A DNA stretch of 21,464 nucleotides from a virus, in the IMG/VR virus record IMGVR_UViG_3300030108_003700, positions 1-21,464 of that record, one strand, 5' to 3'. Under the pieces are notes generated by a model. That model searched no databases, was not told the origin of the DNA, and saw only the letters and a program-made list of their open reading frames with translations. Positions within the stretch are counted from its first letter, which is position 1; every line of letters begins with the position of its first letter. A program made the translations under genes and the position numbers. Of the stretch, positions 16,522 to 21,464 are shown one piece after another.

Positions 16522-17756
16522 TATTTAATACTTTCCATATTAACATTAATCTCTCCGTTTAATTCTTTAACATCACCATAAACAACTTTATAGTTCTTTT
16601 TGTCGTTACTATGGTTTTTATAAACATTCTTAATTGGTAACTTATGACCGGACATAATACCACCACCAGTTCTTTCCCAATCTTCTTGGGTTAATGTTGT
16701 GAATATTACACACCAATGTGATGCGGTTTCATCATAAGTAATAAGAATATATTGACCTTCTCGAATACCTTTACCACCTTTCCAGTTAGTCTTTTTTCCT
16801 TGGAACTTAGCTACTTTTATCTCAACCTTATCTTCAATATCTCTATGATAAATATCTGGGTCAGTTGGGTGTCCAGTAGCTGCGACAACATCGTGTCCTT
16901 CTGACTTTAGAACACGAGCAATAATCATCTCACTTAAGTGTGAAATAATCCCTGAAATAGAACCATCTGTAAAATCCTTGAATGGTTCATAGTCTTCACC
17001 ATCAACTTTAGTGCTTATTTCTAAAGTAGAAATAATCGTATTATAGATTCTATTGAATGAAATACTAAACACATCATTTGTGTAAATTTCTGTCCAGTCT
17101 CTATCAAGATTGTTAGAAGTTATAACCTTTACTTTGTTTTTACCCATAGCTTCATCGTGGGCAGATTTAACTGACATATCGCCATCATCTACTTTTTTAA
17201 GTAAATCTTTTCCGTTTACACTATTCTTGATATCTCTAAGTTTTTTAAGAGTCCCCATACTTGTTCCCAAGTCTTTAATATGGGAATCTCTTTCTTTAGG
17301 TGGTCTCGCTACACCATACTCATCCATATACGCTTTCTCAGCGACATCAAACTCATTCAGTTTTACTGATGGTTTCATATCACGATATATGTTAGTGCTC
17401 GTTGTTGTTCTGAAGTTTGAATATGGTTTGTCATCACTTGGATATTCTTCTTGAGACATAGTAATCCAAACCTCATCGAGTCCAGCTAATTTAGCAGCCG
17501 ATGTTCTGGTGTGTCCTGCTTCAATGAGTCCGTCAGGCCAAATAATTATAGCCGCTGAATTTGGAACTAATCCTCTTCCAACTCTATCCTTCATACTATC
17601 ACATATTTCAACTTGTTTAGATGTCTCTTCATCAATATTGTCGTATATCTTTTTGTTAAGTTTGTTTGGTGTAAAGTCATTTGGGTCTGCAAACAACTTT
17701 ACCTCACCATTAATTTTCTTTTTTATTATTTTTATTTTATTTTTTATTTTATTCAT
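16521..17756 (-). CDS. ParB/Srx-like domain fused to PD-(D/E)xK nuclease
   Basis: This 411-residue protein starts MNKIKNKIKIIKKK. The ATG at 17756 is chosen because it overlaps the upstream stop as ATGA and has AAAGGA nine bases before it; an upstream in-frame ATG at 17798 would overlap the previous gene by 46 bases. Residues about 18-110 are ParB-like, with GLIEAGHTRTSAAKLAGL at 76-93 (Gly-His-x-Arg box). Residues 130-205 are helical and basic, similar to a ParB HTH region. Residues 265-365 resemble a restriction-endonuclease fold: Glu276 in a helix, Pro300-Asp301, then Glu312-Ile-Lys314, with a Lys/Gly-rich KKTNWKGGKG loop and QYILITYD strand following. This fits a PD-(D/E)xK catalytic core. 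It lies between the DUF4338 and glycosyltransferase genes. DNA cleavage is likely; target unknown. Confidence 0.72.
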   Translation of the reverse strand: MNKIKNKIKIIKKKINGEVKLFADPNDFTPNKLNKKIYDNIDEETSKQVEICDSMKDRVGRGLVPNSAAIIIWPDGLIEAGHTRTSAAKLAGLDEVWITMSQEEYPSDDKPYSNFRTTTSTNIYRDMKPSVKLNEFDVAEKAYMDEYGVARPPKERDSHIKDLGTSMGTLKKLRDIKNSVNGKDLLKKVDDGDMSVKSAHDEAMGKNKVKVITSNNLDRDWTEIYTNDVFSISFNRIYNTIISTLEISTKVDGEDYEPFKDFTDGSISGIISHLSEMIIARVLKSEGHDVVAATGHPTDPDIYHRDIEDKVEIKVAKFQGKKTNWKGGKGIREGQYILITYDETASHWCVIFTTLTQEDWERTGGGIMSGHKLPIKNVYKNHSNDKKNYKVVYGDVKELNGEINVNMESIK

Positions 17757-18943
17757 CGTCCTATATCCTTTAAGTATTTTTCTTTTGCTTGTTCCCAAGA
17801 GATGTTAATCATTCCGGAATAGAATAATTTTTCGGGTTTTATTTTATTTTGTTCCATTAGTTTAGTGTATCGATTTATTGCCTTTCGCTTCCACCAAGTT
17901 TCAATGTACTCAACATCTCTTTGATACATTGACCTCATTACTAAGTCTTCTTCTTTTATTTCACTTCTAAGAAATTCTTTTCCATTTTGATATATGTTAG
18001 CAAAGTAACAACCTCGTTTAAATCCGTGTTCATACTTTGCTCTTTTGATACCTAACTCTTGATATATCATTTGTATAATTTTTTGTTTGATACCTGTAAC
18101 TGGTTGTCCGTTTGCTCTTACACCAACTTTACTATCGTATTCTTCTCGTTTATTATCTTTAATCCATTGGTGCCAAGTATCATAAAATTTGTCATCTGGT
18201 TTTAAACTAATTTTACCTTTGGTTTCACCGAGAGTTTTCCATTGTGGTATTCCATTATACATTGAGTGGATACCATACAAAGCAGTAGTGGATATACCGA
18301 CTAATGTTTGTCCATACATTTTTTTCCAAGTATCACGAACTACTTTTGAAGTAACCATTTGTGCAACTAACTTACCACCCAACATATTATATCCAAGTGG
18401 TTGAACACAACATATCGTAGTTCCGATAGCAGTATGATTTAGTTTTCCATCTTGGAATTTATTTTCTTTTGTCCAGCCGATTAAAGTATCTCTAACTCCT
18501 AAACTCGTTACATCACTTCCTAAACAAATCAAACCTAACACTTTGCCAGATGATTTATCTTTTACATAAAATTTTACATTACGACCTGGATTAGCTGTGA
18601 ACTCCATTGAGTGAATTAGTCGTCTTGTGATAATCCAATCTTCGTTTGCTTGCGCATTACCTTGTTCAACCGGTTCGACGATTGGTTCTATTGAATTGAT
18701 TTCTTGAATAGTGAGTTCTTTATTATAGATGTCTGTTGGTGTCCATAAAGTTCTTTCTAATCTATCAATTGTGTCAGCTCTATCCATAAAAAATTGTGGG
18801 TCTTTATTAAACTCTTCCCACTTCTTCCACAAAGTAGATTCTTCTACTGACATCTCTTTTAGAAAATCCATATTATCTATGAACTTTTGTTTCTCTGCTT
18901 CGTAATTAAACTCTGCTTCACCAAAGAAATTTTCGAAACTCAT
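17753..18943 (-). CDS. DUF4338 (DruA-like) protein, first gene of the early operon
   Basis: This 396-residue protein shows the ordered motifs I associate with DUF4338, the family of the Druantia protein DruA: a Gly120-Arg121 pair and a strand before GLICLGSD (137-144), then RDTLIGW (151-157), TTICCVQPLGYNMLGGKLVA (175-194), WKKMYG (206-211), and TTALYGIHSMYNGIPQWKTL (219-238) ending in GETKG. The region has an acetyltransferase-like look; a relation to Mom-type DNA-modifying enzymes is possible but not verified. About 100 N-terminal residues are charged and helical, and 140 C-terminal residues are basic and helical (KIIQMIYQELGIKRAKYEHG). Translation starts at 18943, about 38 bases behind the -10 of a near-consensus promoter. 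It overlaps the ParB-nuclease gene by 4 bases. Biochemical activity is unknown. Confidence 0.65.
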   Translation of the reverse strand: MSFENFFGEAEFNYEAEKQKFIDNMDFLKEMSVEESTLWKKWEEFNKDPQFFMDRADTIDRLERTLWTPTDIYNKELTIQEINSIEPIVEPVEQGNAQANEDWIITRRLIHSMEFTANPGRNVKFYVKDKSSGKVLGLICLGSDVTSLGVRDTLIGWTKENKFQDGKLNHTAIGTTICCVQPLGYNMLGGKLVAQMVTSKVVRDTWKKMYGQTLVGISTTALYGIHSMYNGIPQWKTLGETKGKISLKPDDKFYDTWHQWIKDNKREEYDSKVGVRANGQPVTGIKQKIIQMIYQELGIKRAKYEHGFKRGCYFANIYQNGKEFLRSEIKEEDLVMRSMYQRDVEYIETWWKRKAINRYTKLMEQNKIKPEKLFYSGMINISWEQAKEKYLKDIGR

Positions 18944-18980
18944 CTATGTAACCTTTTTATTTTTATTTTCATATAACCCT

Positions 18981-19009
18981 AATATACAACATTTATTTTG
19001 CTTTGTCAA
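18981..19009 (-). promoter_or_regulatory. Sigma70-type promoter for the DUF4338-to-sigma operon
   Basis: On the minus strand TTGACA (19009-19004) is followed after exactly 17 bases by TATATT (18986-18981). The -35 is a perfect match and the -10 matches five of six positions of the bacterial housekeeping consensus. It lies in the 75-base gap between the 3D-domain gene and the DUF4338 gene and points into the latter. This suggests expression by unmodified host polymerase, meaning early in infection. Confidence 0.8.
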
Positions 19010-19018
19010 GCTTTTTTT

Positions 19019-19558
19019 TTAATTTGTAACAAATTTTATATCCTCGTTAAGATTTGCTTTCTTAATTTTAGCTTCTGTGAATTTGTATGGTTTAACTCCT
19101 GGACTCTCCAATATATCAATACGATTTACAAATCGTTTGTTCATTGTATCTTTGACTTGATATACTCCGTCCTTTCCGCTTGTTCCACTCAGAACAATGA
19201 AATCTCCAAAGTCTAACCAACCACCCCAGCGTTTCAATAGATTACGACTAACTGCAACATAATTATATTCTGATGCCTTGTGTATTGTAATCTTTGTTCC
19301 GTCTGCTAATATGTCTGGTGTTGCGTCAGTCTGATGTTTGACTGGATGATACATTGTAACAACTACATCGAGTCCATCTAAACGAACTCCGTTTGATAAT
19401 TCATCGATTTTTAATTGTAGTCTTACTCTGTCGTCTTCTAAACTATCAATAGTTTCCATATAAAATTCACGATATCCTTTGAACAAGTTTGTCCAAACAT
19501 ATCCATTAAAAATTAATAGCATTAGAAATGCACTTAAAAACATTTGTTTTAAATTCAT
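19019..19558 (-). CDS. Membrane-anchored 3D-domain (double-psi beta-barrel) protein
   Basis: This is a 179-residue protein. The ATG at 19558 has AAAGGAG eight bases upstream; a longer in-frame reading from 19630 would overlap the preceding gene and lacks such a site. Residues 4-22 (KQMFLSAFLMLLIFNGYVW) are a signal anchor, followed by a short helix to about residue 55. Residues 60-150 look like the 3D domain of MltA/YabE-like cell-wall proteins: VVVTMYHPVKHQTDATPD, ILADGTKITI, VAVSRNLLKRWGGWLDFGDF, IVLSG, and GVYQVKDTMNKRFVNRIDIL with Asp137 and Asp148 as likely conserved acidic residues. Such domains bind or cleave peptidoglycan in the envelope. In a phage it could aid lysis or modify the wall, either as a tethered enzyme or a remodelling factor. 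Activity is inferred. Confidence 0.7.
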   Translation of the reverse strand: MNLKQMFLSAFLMLLIFNGYVWTNLFKGYREFYMETIDSLEDDRVRLQLKIDELSNGVRLDGLDVVVTMYHPVKHQTDATPDILADGTKITIHKASEYNYVAVSRNLLKRWGGWLDFGDFIVLSGTSGKDGVYQVKDTMNKRFVNRIDILESPGVKPYKFTEAKIKKANLNEDIKFVTN

Positions 19559-19566
19559 AGTTTCCG

Positions 19567-19573
19567 CTCCTTT
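19567..19573 (-). promoter_or_regulatory. Ribosome binding site that fixes the 3D-domain gene start
   Basis: The minus strand reads AAAGGAG, eight bases before the ATG at 19558. This site makes the internal ATG the likely start and removes a 24-residue N-terminal extension, leaving a clean signal anchor directly behind the initiator Met. Confidence 0.85.
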
Positions 19574-19601
19574 ATTATAATTATTGATTAATTTAGTTTT
19601 C

Positions 19602-20252
19602 TTAAAATTTTTTATCAAAGTGCTCTTCATAAATAAAATCTTTTTTTCTATTACCCTTCATTAGTTTAAAGTCATTTGGAACACCAAATTCATATCCAAA
19701 TAATTTAACATCTGCTCTAAAATAATGTCCTACTAAAACTATATCATCAATAGTTCTGTAAAAGTCTGTGTAATCATATTGTGGATTTGTATTTAATTTA
19801 GGTAAAGGTTCACACGATAGTTTTTCTAAATCGCAAATTTCTTCCCATTGTTCATCAAGTTTTTCAAAGTTCATAACATAGTCAATACTTTCCTCAGCCA
19901 CAAGAGAATCTTGTTCCATTAACCATTTACATTGTGGCATTGAATCAAAAGTTTGCATATTAAATTGTATGGCACCTTTTCTTAACCAAAGATAAAAAGG
20001 AGCGCCCTTTTGGTCGTAACCTTTTTGTTGTCTATATACATAATGACTAACCATTCGTTCCCAAGGATTTCTTACGATTGCAATTTTAATAGCATTATCA
20101 AAAATAGGTTCTGGTGTATAAGCTTGTAAAACCGACAATGGATAATGTTTAGTTTTTTTTGGTTCTATTTCTAAAACTTTATTCATACTTGTTCCAGCGT
20201 TCTTAGGAATATGAATGAACAATACATTGTGTTTTGCGGAATAATTATACAT
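19602..20252 (-). CDS. Phage-encoded sulfotransferase
   Basis: The 216-residue product starts MYNYSAKHNVLFIHIPKNAG. The ATG at 20252 is preferred over an upstream in-frame TTG at 20258 because AAAGAAGG ends six bases before the ATG and touches the TTG. The PAPS-binding signatures are both visible: HIPKNAGTS at residues 14-22 (5'-phosphosulfate loop) and IVRNPWERMVSHY at about 59-71 (3'-phosphate loop, Arg61 and Ser69). The rest, including YVMNFEKLDEQWEEICD and the typical LPKLNTNPQYDYTDFYR near the C-terminus, fits the sulfotransferase family 2-like group. It would transfer sulfate from PAPS to an OH group of a glycan or small molecule. It overlaps the ATP-grasp gene by 8 bases. Target is unknown; virion or host glycans are candidates. 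Confidence 0.85.
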   Translation of the reverse strand: MYNYSAKHNVLFIHIPKNAGTSMNKVLEIEPKKTKHYPLSVLQAYTPEPIFDNAIKIAIVRNPWERMVSHYVYRQQKGYDQKGAPFYLWLRKGAIQFNMQTFDSMPQCKWLMEQDSLVAEESIDYVMNFEKLDEQWEEICDLEKLSCEPLPKLNTNPQYDYTDFYRTIDDIVLVGHYFRADVKLFGYEFGVPNDFKLMKGNRKKDFIYEEHFDKKF

Positions 20253-21138
20253 TACCAACCTTCTTTATTATAAAATCTACCATCTGTTCAGCTATGTTAC
20301 TTTTTGTATATTTTTCCATACCTTGAAATCCAGGCGCTGAATTAACTTCACATATAACATAACTACCATTATTAAATAACAAGTCCACACCTGCTATATC
20401 TAAATTTAATAATCTTGCACACTCACCACCAATCCACTCAATGTCATCATCTATTTGATAAGGGATTGCTTCTCCGCCTCGTGTGATGTTTGCTCTGAAG
20501 TCTCCATCAACTGATTGTCTCATCATACAACCTACGACTTTACCATTAACAACTAACACTCTTAAATCTTTTCCTAATGAATCTTCAATACATTCTTGTA
20601 TAATAATATTATATCTTGAATTAGTTAACTCTGCCATTTTCATTAATTGTCTAAATTGTTTTTTATCATCAACCATAAAAACACCACTACCATATGAACC
20701 ACTTAAGGTTTTAATTATCAATGGATATTTTAAATTCTTTTCAACCAACTCAATCTTAATTGGATGTTTAACTAACATAGTTTTAGGAACTGGTAGATTT
20801 GATTGTCCAAGAATTTGTTGTGAATATAACTTGTCTTTGACGGCGTCTATTGATTCACTACCATTTATCAATACAACACCTAATCTTTCTAAGTGTCTAA
20901 TGATTGCTTTGATAAAGTATGTGGTTCCACTACCTGTTCTTGGTAATACAAAATCAGGTAATTTTCTTGGTACACCCTCAACCAATATAGACTTTCTATC
21001 ATCTCTATCGACAAATATATCTACATCTTTTGGATTAACTACACGAACCTTGATATCTTGTTTTTCAAATTCTTCTACGAGTCTTTGAACTTCGTGATTT
21101 TCACCTAATTGTTTTTTGTGTATTATCCAACCATTCAT
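20245..21138 (-). CDS. RimK-like ATP-grasp ligase
   Basis: This 297-residue protein is an ATP-grasp enzyme close to RimK/LysX in layout. An N-terminal pre-ATP domain (residues 1-95, ending near VVLINGSESI) is followed by Lys102 in AVKDKLYSQQIL and LPVPKTMLV. Next come the ATP-binding Lys143 and the Gly-rich loop (KTLSGSYGSGVFMV, 143-156), the adenine-side QECIE (181-185), DLRVLVVNGKVVG (191-203), FRANITRGGEA (214-224), and the metal ligands Asp252, Glu264 and Asn266 (VDLLF, ICEVNSAPG). RimK-type enzymes add glutamate or other amino acids to a protein or small-molecule carboxylate. It sits between UvsE (4-base ATGA overlap) and the sulfotransferase, suggesting co-expression. The acceptor, possibly a host ribosomal protein or a peptide-like modification, is unknown. 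Confidence 0.85.
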   Translation of the reverse strand: MNGWIIHKKQLGENHEVQRLVEEFEKQDIKVRVVNPKDVDIFVDRDDRKSILVEGVPRKLPDFVLPRTGSGTTYFIKAIIRHLERLGVVLINGSESIDAVKDKLYSQQILGQSNLPVPKTMLVKHPIKIELVEKNLKYPLIIKTLSGSYGSGVFMVDDKKQFRQLMKMAELTNSRYNIIIQECIEDSLGKDLRVLVVNGKVVGCMMRQSVDGDFRANITRGGEAIPYQIDDDIEWIGGECARLLNLDIAGVDLLFNNGSYVICEVNSAPGFQGMEKYTKSNIAEQMVDFIIKKVGNV

Positions 21139-21464
21139 TTCATAAATCCTTCAATTGCTAATTCTTTGTGTTTAGCTTCTACCATAATATCTACATTATG
21201 TCCATAGGTATTTGGTAGTTGTTTAATTAGGTCTGAATGTGCTTGTGGTCTGATACTTTCATCTAATTGTTCCTTTGAACGAGATTCTGAATAATGAACC
21301 ACCGGAACGATATCATCAGGCCAAGTAGATATGGCAAGTTCTAACGCTTCTTGTTCCGATAGACCACCAGTGCAAAATCTGTGGTGATGATAGTCAAACA
21401 CAATAGGTATACCAATTCGTTTATATATTCCATCGTATAACTCCTTTACTGAATACATTGATGC
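21135..21464 (-). CDS. UV damage endonuclease UvsE/UVDE, N-terminus outside window
   Basis: An open frame enters the window at 21464 and ends at 21135, giving about 109 C-terminal residues. A Met at 21458 is probably internal, since UVDE proteins are near 300 residues and the homology is already in the middle of the fold. The metal-site motif GIPIVFDYHHHRF near residue 20 and VPVVHYSES about 35 residues later match the TIM-barrel active site of UV damage endonucleases, which nick DNA 5' of pyrimidine dimers and other lesions. The C-terminal helix-strand (HNVDIMVEAKHKELA) matches the family end with its conserved acidic residue. Its stop overlaps the ATP-grasp start by 4 bases. A DNA-repair role suits a phage of sunlit waters. 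Confidence 0.85.
   Translation of the reverse strand, partial: ASMYSVKELYDGIYKRIGIPIVFDYHHHRFCTGGLSEQEALELAISTWPDDIVPVVHYSESRSKEQLDESIRPQAHSDLIKQLPNTYGHNVDIMVEAKHKELAIEGFMK

Noticed and set aside
20483-21088. A long plus-strand open frame (201 codons) opposite the ATP-grasp gene.
   Set aside because: It is antisense to a gene with full catalytic motifs, has no family-like sequence, and is expected from the codon bias of AT-rich genes.

Overview
The window looks like part of an AT-rich, T4-like contractile-tailed phage genome, most like the marine myoviruses of cyanobacteria or SAR11-type bacteria. The evidence is a gp25-like and a gp6-like baseplate wedge gene side by side, a gp55-like late sigma factor, a TATAAATA late-promoter core in front of the structural operon, and tight gene packing with TAATG and ATGA start/stop overlaps. 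I see no tRNA, CRISPR array or insertion sequence. Host and exact lineage are inferred from gene types, not proven.

Layout. All genes but one lie on the minus strand, so transcription runs from high to low coordinates. Block A (about 21464 to 19019) holds the C-terminal part of a UV-damage endonuclease (UVDE/UvsE), a RimK-like ATP-grasp ligase, a sulfotransferase and a membrane-anchored 3D-domain protein. Block B (18943 to 13429) starts behind a near-consensus sigma70-type promoter. It forms one overlapping six-gene run: a DUF4338 (DruA-like) protein, a ParB-like domain joined to a PD-(D/E)xK nuclease, a GT-B glycosyltransferase with a C-terminal winged-helix-like region, an HD phosphohydrolase, a small membrane protein and the gp55-like sigma factor. 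A perfect 12-bp hairpin then closes this operon.

The same hairpin also terminates the single plus-strand gene, which encodes a 73-residue double-spanning membrane protein with its own leader hairpin and a strong ribosome binding site. The 143-base gap upstream of that gene also carries the minus-strand late promoter.

Block C (13022 to 1) is the late structural operon: a small helical protein, an OB-fold spike-like protein, a basic helical protein, gp25, gp6, a DNRLRE-like beta-sandwich protein, a 102-residue protein, a 1560-residue gp7/gpI-like protein with an inserted LamG-like domain, and three further virion proteins, the last cut by the window edge.

How the parts fit. A host-polymerase promoter would express block B early. 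Its last gene is the sigma factor that would recognise the TATAAATA element in front of block C, so the window contains both the switch and its target. The enzymes of block B (DUF4338, ParB-nuclease, glycosyltransferase, HD) make a plausible but untested DNA-modification or host-DNA-interference set. This is the best candidate here for an undescribed system.
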